Of a stretch of 64,000 nt of DNA, positions 35,493 through 44,543 are shown piece by piece. The notes under the pieces were generated by a model. The model saw only the letters and a program-made list of their open reading frames with translations. It ran no database searches and had not been told where the DNA came from. The position numbers and the translations under genes are program-made. The first letter of the stretch is position 1. Each line of letters begins with the position of its first letter. This DNA comes from Comamonadaceae bacterium G21597-S1 (lineage in GTDB: Bacteria > Pseudomonadota > Gammaproteobacteria > Burkholderiales > Burkholderiaceae_C): the NCBI GenBank assembly GCA_027214345.1, contig JAPWHR010000006.1, positions 248,001 through 312,000 on the forward strand, read 5' to 3'.

Positions 35493-36437
35493 ATGATCCG
35501 TTTCATCCTGCGACGCGTGCTGGCGTCCATACCGGTGCTGCTGCTCGTGTCGCTGATCACCTTCGGCCTGTTGTGGCTGGTGCCCGGCGACCCGGCATCG
35601 ATGTTCCTGGACGCCGGTGCCACCGCCGAGGCGCTGGACCGGGTCCGGCGTGAACTGGGGCTGGACCAGCCCTTCCTGGTGCGCATGGGCCAGTGGTATG
35701 CGCGGCTGCTGCAGGGCGACCTGGGCCAGTCGCTGCTGCTCAACCGCAGCGTCGTCGATGCCATCCTGGAGCGGCTGCCGGTGACCTTGTCGCTGACCGC
35801 GTTGGCCTTCGTGGTGTCGGTGCTGCTCGGCGTGGCCGCCGGTGTCGTGGCCGCGGTGCGCCACGGCCGCCTGGCCGACCAGGGCATGATGACACTGGCG
35901 CTGATCGGCCTGTCCATCCCCGAGTTCTGGCTCGGCCTGGTACTGATCTGGCTGATCGCGGTGCTGGTGCCGATCTTCCCGGCCGGCGACTACGTGCCTT
36001 TCACGCAGGACGCATGGCAATGGGCGCGCCACATCGCCTTGCCGACGTTTTCGCTGGCCTGCGTGCAGATGGGTTTCGTCGCCCGCATGACGCGCTCGAG
36101 CATGCTCGAGGTGCTGGGCCAGGACTTCGTGCGCACCGCGCGCGCCAAAGGACTGCCCGAGCCCTATGTCGTGGTGCGCCACGGCCTGCACAACGCCATG
36201 GTGCCCATCGTCACCGTGATGGGCATCATGGTCGGTGCCTTGCTCGGCGGCGCGGTCGTCACCGAACAGGTGTTTTCCATCCCCGGACTGGGGCGGCTCA
36301 TCATCGGCGCGGTGCTCAGCCGCGACTTCCCGGTCATCCAGGGCGGACTGTTGTTCCTGGCCCTGATCTACCTGACGGTCAACCTCGCGGTTGACCTGCT
36401 GTATGCGGCCATCGATCCGCGTGTGAGGCTGGAATGA
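35493..36437 (+). CDS. ABC permease, DppB/OppB type
   Basis: A 314-residue inner-membrane subunit with about six helices. It starts MIRFILRRVLASIPVLLLVSLITFGLLWLVPGDP, as DppB proteins do, and ends YAAIDPRVRL. The EAA loop is readable at ARAKGLPEPYVVVRHGLHNAMVP. It overlaps the next permease by 4 bases (ATGA), so the two are translationally coupled and assemble as the channel heterodimer. Confidence 0.95.
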   Translation: MIRFILRRVLASIPVLLLVSLITFGLLWLVPGDPASMFLDAGATAEALDRVRRELGLDQPFLVRMGQWYARLLQGDLGQSLLLNRSVVDAILERLPVTLSLTALAFVVSVLLGVAAGVVAAVRHGRLADQGMMTLALIGLSIPEFWLGLVLIWLIAVLVPIFPAGDYVPFTQDAWQWARHIALPTFSLACVQMGFVARMTRSSMLEVLGQDFVRTARAKGLPEPYVVVRHGLHNAMVPIVTVMGIMVGALLGGAVVTEQVFSIPGLGRLIIGAVLSRDFPVIQGGLLFLALIYLTVNLAVDLLYAAIDPRVRLE

Positions 36438-37330
36438 GCAGTACGGGACTCGACGCCGCCATGCCGGCCTCCGCGGCGACCATGCCATCGCGCCGCATGG
36501 CCTTTGTGCGCCGCCTGCTGGCGAATCGTTCCTTCACCATGGGCCTGGTGCTGGTCGGCATCGTCGTCGCGCTGGCACTGCTGGCCGACGTGATCGCGCC
36601 GTTCGACCCGCTCAAGGGCAACTTCCGCGCCCGCATGGTGCCGCCGGGCGCGGAACACTGGCTGGGTACCGACCATTTCGGGCGCGACATCCTGTCGCGC
36701 ATCCTGCACGGCGCGCAGGTGTCGCTGCACATCGGCTTCCTGGTCGCCCTGTTCACCGCGCTGGCCGGCGCCGTCATCGGCGCGGCCGCCGGTTATTTCC
36801 GGTCCGCCGACGGCCCGCTGATGCGGCTGATGGACGCCTTCATGGCGTTTCCGCCCATCATCCTGGCCATTGCCATCAGTTCCGTGCTGGGTGCCTCCGT
36901 GACCAATGTCGTGATCGCGCTGGCGATCGCCGCCACGCCTCACACGGCGCGTGTCGTGCGCGCGTCGGTGATGGTGGTGCGCGAGATGGAATACGTCGAG
37001 GCCGCGCGGGCGCTGGGCGCCGGGCACGCGCGTATCCTGCTGCGCCATGTCATGGCCAATGCGATGGCGCCGTTGGTGGTGCGCGTGACCTACGTGTTCG
37101 CGATCGCGATCCTGAACGAGGCGGTGTTGTCCTTCATCGGTGTCGGGCCGCCGCCGCCGACACCGACCTTCGGCGCCATCATTGCCAACGGACGCGACTT
37201 CATCGTCTCCGCGCCCTGGATCACGGTGGCGCCGGGCATGGCCATCCTGGTCAGTGTGCTGGGCCTGAACATGCTGGGCGACGGGTTGCGCGACGTACTG
37301 GACCCGCGCATGGCGGTGACGACCCGATGA
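36434..37330 (+). CDS. ABC permease, DppC/OppC type
   Basis: A 298-residue partner permease. A cytosolic N-terminus of about 30 residues leads to the first helix, then [21 protein letters not shown], a diagnostic DppC block, and the EAA loop [19 protein letters not shown]. It has about six helices in all. Start and stop overlap those of both neighbouring subunits by 4 bases, showing a single coupled operon. Confidence 0.95.
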   Translation: MSSTGLDAAMPASAATMPSRRMAFVRRLLANRSFTMGLVLVGIVVALALLADVIAPFDPLKGNFRARMVPPGAEHWLGTDHFGRDILSRILHGAQVSLHIGFLVALFTALAGAVIGAAAGYFRSADGPLMRLMDAFMAFPPIILAIAISSVLGASVTNVVIALAIAATPHTARVVRASVMVVREMEYVEAARALGAGHARILLRHVMANAMAPLVVRVTYVFAIAILNEAVLSFIGVGPPPPTPTFGAIIANGRDFIVSAPWITVAPGMAILVSVLGLNMLGDGLRDVLDPRMAVTTR

Positions 37331-38358
37331 ACGGCGTCGCAACAACCCATGCGGCTGCCACGCCGGCGCTGCTGCAGGTGTCGCAGCTGACGACCGGCCT
37401 GGGCAGGGACGGTGCCGAGATCCTGCGTGCGGTCGACCTGCACCTGGACGCCGGCGAGGTGCTCGGCGTGGTCGGCGAGTCCGGCTCGGGCAAGAGCATG
37501 CTGGCGCTGTCCATCATGGGCTTGTTGCCGGCCGGCGTGCAGGTCCATGGCGGCTCCATCGTGCTGCAGGGGCAGGACCTGCTGGCGCCCGATGCCGTGC
37601 CGATGCGCACCCTGCGCGGCAAGGACCTGGCGATGATCTTCCAGGAGCCGATGACCTCGCTGAACCCGGTGATGCGGGTCGGCCAGCAGATCGGCGAGGT
37701 GTTGCGCTGGCACACGGAGCTGCGTGGCGCCGCGGCGCGCCAGGAGGCGATCGACCTGCTGCAGCGCGTGGAAATGCCCGATGCGCAGCGCCAGGTCGAT
37801 GCTTATCCGCACGAACTCTCGGGCGGCATGCGTCAGCGCGTGATGATCGCGATGGCGCTGGCGGGCCGGCCCAAGCTGCTGATCGCCGACGAACCGACGA
37901 CGGCGCTCGACGTGACGATCCAGGCGCAGATCCTGGACCTGATGCGCAAGCTGCAGGCCGACAACGGCATGTCGGTGATGCTGATCACGCACGACCTGGG
38001 CGTGATCGCCGAGATGAGCGACCGCGTGGCGGTGATGTACGCCGGCAAGGTGGTCGAGACCGGCGCGGCGCTGGACATTTTCGACCGGCCGGCGCATCCA
38101 TATACACGCGGCCTGCTGGCGTCGCGCCCGCGCATCGACGCCGGCGCCCAATGGCTCAGCACCATCGACGGCACGGTGCCGGCGCTCGGACAGATGCCGC
38201 CAGGATGCAGCTTCGCGCCCCGGTGTCCGCTGGCCCAGCCTGCCTGTGGCGTGGTGCCGGAGCTGCGCACGGTCGGCGCCGGGCACCAGGCCGCGTGTAT
38301 CACGCCGTTCGCACCGCAGCCGCAACCCGTACCCGAGAAAGAGGCCGCCGCGCCATGA
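37327..38358 (+). CDS. ABC ATPase, DppD/OppD type
   Basis: A 343-residue ATP-binding subunit. Walker A is GESGSGKS (49-56), the signature LSGGMRQRV, Walker [13 protein letters not shown], and the oligopeptide-specific C-terminal extension has the [14 protein letters not shown] cysteine cluster that can bind an Fe-S cluster in DppD-type proteins. It pairs with the DppF-type ATPase that follows with a 4-base overlap. Confidence 0.95.
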   Translation: MNGVATTHAAATPALLQVSQLTTGLGRDGAEILRAVDLHLDAGEVLGVVGESGSGKSMLALSIMGLLPAGVQVHGGSIVLQGQDLLAPDAVPMRTLRGKDLAMIFQEPMTSLNPVMRVGQQIGEVLRWHTELRGAAARQEAIDLLQRVEMPDAQRQVDAYPHELSGGMRQRVMIAMALAGRPKLLIADEPTTALDVTIQAQILDLMRKLQADNGMSVMLITHDLGVIAEMSDRVAVMYAGKVVETGAALDIFDRPAHPYTRGLLASRPRIDAGAQWLSTIDGTVPALGQMPPGCSFAPRCPLAQPACGVVPELRTVGAGHQAACITPFAPQPQPVPEKEAAAP

Positions 38359-39356
38359 CCACACCTGCCGCTGCTCCCCTGATCGAGGCGCGAGGCCTGC
38401 GCAAGTATTTCCGCCGCGCGCACGGCTTCCTGGCCAAGCCCGTGCCGCCGCTGCGCGCCGTCGACGGCGTCGACCTGCAGATCGCCGCCGGCGAGACGCT
38501 GGGCCTGGTCGGCGAATCCGGCTGCGGCAAGTCCACCACCGGCCGCTTGTTGCTGCGCCTGATCGAACCCAGCGGCGGCAGCATCCTGCACCACGGCCAG
38601 GACATCACCACACTGGACGTGGCCGGCATGCGCGCCAAGCGCCGCGCGATGCAGATCGTGTTCCAGGACCCGTATGGTTCGCTCAATCCGCGCATGCGGG
38701 TGGACGACATCATCGCCGAGCCGCTGGTGATCCACGGCGTGGGCGATGTGTCCAGTCGCGCGGCGCGGGTGCGCGAGCTGCTGCAGCTGGTCAGCCTGCC
38801 CGACAGCGCGCTGAACCGGTATCCGCACGAGTTCTCCGGCGGCCAGCGCCAGCGCATCGGCATTGCACGGGCGCTGGCCCTGGAGCCCGAGTTCATCGTG
38901 GCCGACGAGGCGGTCTCCGCGCTCGACGTCTCGGTGCAGGCCCAGGTCATCAACCTGATGCGCGAGTTGCAGCGTGACCTCCAGCTGACCTACCTGTTCA
39001 TCTCGCACAACCTGGCGGTGGTGCGCAACATCAGCGACCGGGTTGCGGTGATGTACCTGGGGCGCATCGTCGAGGTCGCGCCGGCGCAGCAACTTTTCTC
39101 GCGGCCGCGCCACCCGTACACCCAGGCCCTGCTGGCTGCGTTGCCGAGCGAACATCCGTCGCAGCGCCGCACCCGCGCGCTGATCCGCGGCGACATGCCG
39201 GACCCGGACACCATCGGTACCGGTTGCCGATTCGCCAGCCGTTGCCCGCATGTACAGCCGCGTTGCCAGGTCGAGGATCCGCAACTGCGCGCCACGCAGG
39301 ACGACGGCCAGCAGGTGGCCTGCCTGCGCGTCGCCGACGGCAGCCTGCCGGACTGA
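38355..39356 (+). CDS. ABC ATPase, DppF/OppF type
   Basis: A 333-residue second ATP-binding subunit. It has the typical early [10 protein letters not shown] insertion, Walker A GESGCGKS (53-60), signature FSGGQRQRI, and Walker [13 protein letters not shown], where the usual Glu-Pro is Glu-Ala. The C-terminal [14 protein letters not shown] repeats the cysteine cluster. The ATG overlaps the previous stop; in-frame codons further upstream lie inside DppD and were ignored. Confidence 0.95.
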   Translation: MTTPAAAPLIEARGLRKYFRRAHGFLAKPVPPLRAVDGVDLQIAAGETLGLVGESGCGKSTTGRLLLRLIEPSGGSILHHGQDITTLDVAGMRAKRRAMQIVFQDPYGSLNPRMRVDDIIAEPLVIHGVGDVSSRAARVRELLQLVSLPDSALNRYPHEFSGGQRQRIGIARALALEPEFIVADEAVSALDVSVQAQVINLMRELQRDLQLTYLFISHNLAVVRNISDRVAVMYLGRIVEVAPAQQLFSRPRHPYTQALLAALPSEHPSQRRTRALIRGDMPDPDTIGTGCRFASRCPHVQPRCQVEDPQLRATQDDGQQVACLRVADGSLPD

Positions 39357-39396
39357 GCAGGCCCTCATGTCCCCACCCACGCACAAAGGAAAGACC

Positions 39397-40896
39397 ATGT
39401 CGAAGAAACCCCGCATCCTGGTGGCCGAATGCATGCAGGAGATCTCGTCGTTCAACCCGCTGCAGTCCGAATACACCAACTTCCATATCGAACACGGCCA
39501 CGAGATGCTGGTGCAAAAAGGCATCAACACCGGGCTCGGCGGTGCGCTGGCCGTTTTCGACGAGGTGGGCTTCGAACCGGTGCTGACCATCTCCGCGCGC
39601 GCAGGCTCGGCCGGACTGTTGTCCCGGCCCGGCTGGAATCGACTGATGGGCGAGGTGATGGAGGCAATCGCGGCCGAGGCCGGCAGCGGGATCGACGGTG
39701 TGTATTTTTCGATGCACGGTGCCATGGGCGCCGACGGTGAACTCGATCCGGAAGGTTATCTGCTGGCCGAGACCCGCAAGCTGGTCGGGCCCGACGTGCC
39801 CATCGTCATCACCCAGGACCTGCACGGCATCCTGACCGAGCGCATGTTGCGCCAGATCGACGGCCTGGCGATCTATCACACCTACCCGCATGTGGATTTC
39901 GCGTCCACCGGTGCGCGCGCCGCGCGTGTGCTGCATCGGCTGGTGACCGACAAGAGTGTGAAACCGACGATCGCGCGTGTGACGATACCGGCGCTGGTGC
40001 GGGGCGACGAGCTGATCACCAAGACCGGCTGCTACGGCTCGCTGATCCGCGAGGCGCGCCGGCTCGAACTCGAGGGCACGGCGATGTCGGCCGGCATCAT
40101 GATCGGCAACCCGTTCACCGACGTACCCGAACTGTGCTGCCAGGTCATCGTGGCCACGGACAACGACGCCGACCTTGCCCAGGCCGAGGCGGTTCGGCTG
40201 GCACAGGAGTTCTGGCCGCTGCGCCATCGCATGCAGGGCAAGTTCAGCTCCCTGGAGCGCGCCATCGCACAGGCGCGCTCGATTCCCGGTCCGGTGATCT
40301 TCACCGACGCGGCCGACGCCACCTCGTCGGGTGCCACTGGCGACTCCAACCTGATCCTGCGCGGGCTGCAGGAGGCCGGATACACGAAGAAGGTGCTGGC
40401 GCAGATCGTTGATGCCGACGCGGCCGCCGCGGCGCACCAGGCAGGCGTCGGTGCCTCTGTGCAGGTGACGCTGGGCGGCCGCATCGATCCGGCGCGCTTC
40501 ACGCCGATGCCGGTCACGGCCCGGGTACAGCTGCTGTCGGACGGCCATGCTCGGCTGGAGACGATGAAGATCGGCCTGGACGCCGGCCCCACCGCGGTGC
40601 TGACCTGGGACAACTTCACCGTCGTGGTGTTCAGCAAGACGCTGAGCCTGTTCGACCGCGCCATGTATTTCGCCAACGGCCTGGATCCGCGGGATTTCGA
40701 CCTGATCGTCGTGAAGTCGCCGCACACCGAGCACCACATGTACGAGGCCTGGGCCGATTGCAATTTCAATGTCGACGTGCCCGGCGCGACCTCGGCCAAC
40801 CTGCCCACGCTGGGCCACACGATCTGCGCGCGGCCGATCTATCCGCTCGATGCGGACGTCGGATTCGAGCCGCAGGCCACCGTGTACCGCCGCTGA
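39397..40896 (+). CDS. M81-family metallopeptidase (MlrC-like)
   Basis: A 499-residue member of the M81/DUF1485 family, named after microcystinase C, which cleaves a linear peptide. Predicted zinc residues are His107 (SMHGAMG), Asp141-Leu-His143 ([10 protein letters not shown]) and His165 (TYPHVD), with Glu15 in QEISSFNP as the general base candidate. No signal peptide is present, so it works on imported material. AAAGGA precedes the ATG. Directly downstream of an Opp/Dpp-type transporter, it probably hydrolyses the imported compound before the enolase-type enzyme acts. Confidence 0.9.
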   Translation: MSKKPRILVAECMQEISSFNPLQSEYTNFHIEHGHEMLVQKGINTGLGGALAVFDEVGFEPVLTISARAGSAGLLSRPGWNRLMGEVMEAIAAEAGSGIDGVYFSMHGAMGADGELDPEGYLLAETRKLVGPDVPIVITQDLHGILTERMLRQIDGLAIYHTYPHVDFASTGARAARVLHRLVTDKSVKPTIARVTIPALVRGDELITKTGCYGSLIREARRLELEGTAMSAGIMIGNPFTDVPELCCQVIVATDNDADLAQAEAVRLAQEFWPLRHRMQGKFSSLERAIAQARSIPGPVIFTDAADATSSGATGDSNLILRGLQEAGYTKKVLAQIVDADAAAAAHQAGVGASVQVTLGGRIDPARFTPMPVTARVQLLSDGHARLETMKIGLDAGPTAVLTWDNFTVVVFSKTLSLFDRAMYFANGLDPRDFDLIVVKSPHTEHHMYEAWADCNFNVDVPGATSANLPTLGHTICARPIYPLDADVGFEPQATVYRR

Positions 40897-40918
40897 GCCC
40901 GCAGCACGAGGACCCATC

Positions 40919-42100
40919 ATGAAGATCGAAGCCGTCGACTTTTTCTATCTCGCGATGCCCGAGGTCACGCTGGAGGCCGACGGCAGCCAGGACGCCTTGC
41001 TGGTGCGGGTGCAGGCCGGCGGCCATGTCGGCTACGGAGAATGCGAAGCGGCACCGTTGCCGTCGATCGCCGCCTTCGTGTGCCCGCAGTCGCATGGCGC
41101 CTGCCAGCCGGTCAGCGCCTCGGTGCTCGGGCGATCGCTGGACGATCCACGCGACATCGCCACCATCGCCGCCGAAGTGGCCTACAACAGCATGGACGTG
41201 TTGCAGGCCGCGCATACCTTCTCGGGCATCGAGATGGCCTTGTGGGACATCCTGGGCAAGGCGCGCGGCGAGCCGGTGTGGAAGCTGTTGGGCTACACCG
41301 GCAACCACGCCAAGACACCGTATGCCTCGTTGCTGTTCGGCGACGATGCGCAGCAGACACTCGCGCGCGCGCGCGACGCGATGACGCGTGGGTTCGCGGC
41401 GGTCAAGTTCGGCTGGGGGCCGATCGGGCGTGGCAGCGCCGCCGACGACGCCGCGCACTTCATGGCCGCCCGCGAGGCGATCGGGCCGGACGGTGTGTTG
41501 CTGGTCGACGTCGGGCAGATCTTCGTCGACGACGTCGCGCGCGCCGCCGAACGCCTGCAGGCCCTGGAGGCGGCCCGCGTCACCTGGCTGGAGGAGCCCT
41601 TCCATGCCAGCGCGCTGGAGGAATACGCCGCGTTGTCGCGCCAGTGCGCGACGGTGCGGCTGGCCGGCGGCGAAGGTGCGCACAACTTCTCGATGGCGCG
41701 CCACCTGATCGACTACGGCGGCATCGGCTACGTGCAGATCGACTGTGGCCGCATCGGCGGCATCGGGCCGGCCAAGCAGGTCGCCGACCATGCCGTAGCC
41801 AAGGGGGTCACCTACGTCAACCACACCTTCACCTCGCACCTGGCGCTGAGTGCATCGTTGCAGCCGTTTGCCGGCCTGGCCGATCACCGCATCTGCGAAT
41901 ACCCGGCGGCACCGAAGGCGCTGGCGGTGGAACTCACTGGCAACCATATCGAGCGTGACGCCAGCGGGCAGGTCCGCGCGCCGGACGCGCCGGGGCTGGG
42001 CATTACGATCGACGCGGCGGCCGTGCGCCGCTACCAGCTCGAGACCGAGCTGCGGGTCGCCGGTAGAACCCTGTACCGCTCGCCCGCATTCGAGGCCTGA
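40919..42100 (+). CDS. Enolase-superfamily (mandelate racemase/MLE) enzyme 2
   Basis: A 393-residue paralogue of the minus-arm enzyme. Metal ligands fit Asp197 (LLVDVG), Glu226 (WLEE) and Glu252 (GGE). Asp275 (VQID) and His302 (VNHTF) form the general acid/base pair. The K-x-K site again has only one lysine, Ala161-Val-Lys163 in AVKFGWGPIG, matching the pattern in enzyme 1. It is 22 bases after the M81 gene and ends the transporter operon. Having two such enzymes in one locus suggests two epimeric substrates or successive steps. Confidence 0.9.
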   Translation: MKIEAVDFFYLAMPEVTLEADGSQDALLVRVQAGGHVGYGECEAAPLPSIAAFVCPQSHGACQPVSASVLGRSLDDPRDIATIAAEVAYNSMDVLQAAHTFSGIEMALWDILGKARGEPVWKLLGYTGNHAKTPYASLLFGDDAQQTLARARDAMTRGFAAVKFGWGPIGRGSAADDAAHFMAAREAIGPDGVLLVDVGQIFVDDVARAAERLQALEAARVTWLEEPFHASALEEYAALSRQCATVRLAGGEGAHNFSMARHLIDYGGIGYVQIDCGRIGGIGPAKQVADHAVAKGVTYVNHTFTSHLALSASLQPFAGLADHRICEYPAAPKALAVELTGNHIERDASGQVRAPDAPGLGITIDAAAVRRYQLETELRVAGRTLYRSPAFEA

Positions 42101-42234
42101 ACCGACGCGAGCGGGCGCCAGCGCGCGCGGGCCCGGCATGCTCGATGCCGACGCGCTGCCGTTAGTATTGGCGCTTGTCTCGCGGGCCGGTCCGCTCGCG
42201 ACCTCTGCCCGTCCCCATCACCTCAGGAGTTGCG

Positions 42235-43092
42235 ATGCCTCACTGGTCGACACGTCTTCCCTTGGCCGGCCTGCTGCTGGCGGCGGTGTTCCTCGTCAGC
42301 GTGGGCGTGCGCACGCTGGGCGACACCACCACGGCCATGCTGGTGAGCTCGTTCGTGATGTTCGCCGCCTGCCTGGCCAGCGCCGCCCATCTGCTGGGCC
42401 TGCGTGCGGCGCTGCTGTTCGCCACGATCGCGATCGTGCTGGGCTGGTTTGCCGAGCAGATGGGTTCGTCATACGGCTGGTTCTTCGGCAGCTACGACTA
42501 CACCGACGTGCTGGGTCCGCGCGTGGGCGACGTGCCCCTGGTGATTCCGCTGATGTGGTTTGCGCTGACCTACATGGGGTACGTCATCGCCAACCTGATC
42601 ATCTGGCGTGCACCGGCCGACGGGTCGACGCACCTGGGTGAGGCCATGGCCATGTCGCTGCTGGCGGCCATGGTCGTCACGGCCTACGACCTGGGCGCCG
42701 ACCCCTACATGGTGTTCGTGCTCAAGGCCTGGATCATGACCAAGAAGGATGGTGCCTGGTTCGGCGAGACGGTGCAGGGATTCGTGGGCTGGATGTTCGT
42801 GGCCTTCTGCATCGTGCTGGTGTTCCGCCTGGTGGTGCGCAAGTTGCCGATACGGCCCGCGACCGGCGTCGACCGCCGCCATGCGTTGCTGCCGGTGCTG
42901 ATCTACGCCGGCCTGATGGCGTTCCAGATCGTCGCCGGCTTCCCGGTCGAGACTCGTTCCATCGCGGTCTTCGCGATGGGTTTTCCGGTCCTGTGTGCGC
43001 TGGCCGGCTGGCGCCACTGGAAGACCCACGACGGGACCAACCAGGGTGAGACGGCGTATGCCGACCGGCCCACTGCGCGGAGGGCCGGCTGA
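42235..43092 (+). CDS. CruF-type carotenoid biosynthesis membrane protein
   Basis: A 285-residue protein of the carotenoid synthesis family that includes CruF, the gamma-carotene 1',2'-hydratase. It has about seven hydrophobic segments and the diagnostic run GWFAEQMGSSYGWFFGSYDYTDVLG, then VPLVIPLMWFALTYMGYVIANL and TAYDLGADPYMV. No phytoene synthase, desaturase or cyclase is in the window, so the isoprenoid substrate is unknown. CAGGAG precedes the ATG. Its stop overlaps the next start (TGATG), so it is translationally coupled to an MpaB-type oxygenase gene. Confidence 0.87.
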   Translation: MPHWSTRLPLAGLLLAAVFLVSVGVRTLGDTTTAMLVSSFVMFAACLASAAHLLGLRAALLFATIAIVLGWFAEQMGSSYGWFFGSYDYTDVLGPRVGDVPLVIPLMWFALTYMGYVIANLIIWRAPADGSTHLGEAMAMSLLAAMVVTAYDLGADPYMVFVLKAWIMTKKDGAWFGETVQGFVGWMFVAFCIVLVFRLVVRKLPIRPATGVDRRHALLPVLIYAGLMAFQIVAGFPVETRSIAVFAMGFPVLCALAGWRHWKTHDGTNQGETAYADRPTARRAG

Positions 43093-44525
43093 TGCGCACC
43101 ACCCGAAGCACCCGCGACTGGGAACTGCTGCTGGACCGCCTGCGGCACCTGGCCGACACACCCGCCGATGACGCGGTGGCAGCCATCGTCGGAGACTGGC
43201 AGGTTTTGGCGCCCGATGCCGACGCCCAGGCCTTGCGCGACGCCCACGGCGAACAATGGAAGAAGCTGGGCCAGGCCACAGCCCTGCTGAACACGCTGGG
43301 CAGCAACGGCACGCTGGCGACATGGCCGGGCCAGCCGCCGGAGGTCGACGACGACGTGTTCCGGGCGGTGCAGGGTTTCGTCCATGCACAGCAGGCCTTG
43401 CCCGGCTGGGCCGACACCGCCAAGCTGCAGCGGGCCGAGACCTTGTTCTACGAATACGGCCCGCTGTCGTGCATCCTGCTGTTCTGCGCCAGCCTGCCGG
43501 AGTGCTACGTGTTGCCCGACCTGGCCACGGTGCTGCACCGTGCGGGGCAGCTGGAACAACACACCGAATACCGCATCCGCAGCACGGCGGCGATGATCTT
43601 CCCGGTAATGATGCGCGGCGGCCTGTCCGACGCGTCCGGCGCCGGACGCGGCCAGATCCTCAAGGTGCGGCTGATCCACGCCACCATTCGCAACCTGATC
43701 CTGCATGGTCATCCGCGCACGGCGTTCGCCGGGCCCGGTGCGACCGCACCCCGGGTGGTGCCGGCCCATCCGGCGCTGGCGGCCGAACCCGGCATGCATG
43801 CCGCGATGTTCGCCGGCGGCTGGGACGCGGGCCGCAGCGGCGTGCCGTGCAACCAGGAGGAGCTGGCCTATACGCTGCTGACCTTCAGCTACGTGTTCCT
43901 GCGCGGCCTGCGGCGGCTGGGCCTGGGTCTCGATGCGGCCGACGAGGAGGCCTATCTGCACTGCTGGAACGTGGCCGCCAGCGTGCTCGGTGTCGACGAC
44001 GCGCTGATGGCGCACACCATGGACGAGGCGCAGACCCTGTTCGACTGCATGCAGGCCCGCGCGCGGGGCCCCGCGCCGGTGCCGGATCCGCGCCCGGCGC
44101 TCGGACGGGCGCTGGTGAACGCGATGGAGCAGACGATACCGATCGGATGGCTCAAGCCCTTCGCGCCGTTGATGACGCGTTACCTGTGCGGCCGGCGCAC
44201 CGCCGACCTGGTCGGGATCGACCAGCATGTTTCGGGGTTCTCGCGCGTGTTGTTCGAGCTGGTGATCTCGACGACCCGGCTGATCGACACGCTGGCGCGG
44301 AACATCTGGCCGCATTTCTCGTTGTCGCGGCTGCTCACCCGCGTGCTGGGTTACCGCCTGGTCACGCGGCTGCTGATGGACCAGACCCGCTCGTTGCGCC
44401 TGCCCACGCAGCTGCTGGGCCAGGCCGACGCCATGCTCGACCACTGGGGCGAGGACGTGCACGCGCCGCGCTGGGTCAATGCGATCGAAGACCGGTTGAC
44501 CACCTTCGGCAGCTGGCGCGACTGA
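43092..44525 (+). CDS. MpaB/Lcp-like oxygenase (DUF2236)
   Basis: A 477-residue helical protein of the DUF2236 family, which includes fungal MpaB and the haem-b rubber oxygenase Lcp. A conserved RIRST block (Arg161, Thr165) and VRLIHATIR (His196) match in spacing the Arg164, Thr168 and axial His198 of Lcp from Streptomyces K30. The Lcp residues Glu148 and Lys167 have no clear counterparts. NVAASVLGVDDALM is another family block. There is no signal peptide, unlike secreted Lcp, so it would act on a cellular isoprenoid. Coupled to the CruF-type gene by a TGATG overlap. Confidence 0.82.
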   Translation: MRTTRSTRDWELLLDRLRHLADTPADDAVAAIVGDWQVLAPDADAQALRDAHGEQWKKLGQATALLNTLGSNGTLATWPGQPPEVDDDVFRAVQGFVHAQQALPGWADTAKLQRAETLFYEYGPLSCILLFCASLPECYVLPDLATVLHRAGQLEQHTEYRIRSTAAMIFPVMMRGGLSDASGAGRGQILKVRLIHATIRNLILHGHPRTAFAGPGATAPRVVPAHPALAAEPGMHAAMFAGGWDAGRSGVPCNQEELAYTLLTFSYVFLRGLRRLGLGLDAADEEAYLHCWNVAASVLGVDDALMAHTMDEAQTLFDCMQARARGPAPVPDPRPALGRALVNAMEQTIPIGWLKPFAPLMTRYLCGRRTADLVGIDQHVSGFSRVLFELVISTTRLIDTLARNIWPHFSLSRLLTRVLGYRLVTRLLMDQTRSLRLPTQLLGQADAMLDHWGEDVHAPRWVNAIEDRLTTFGSWRD

Positions 44526-44543
44526 CGGTTCCCGCCTGCGCCG

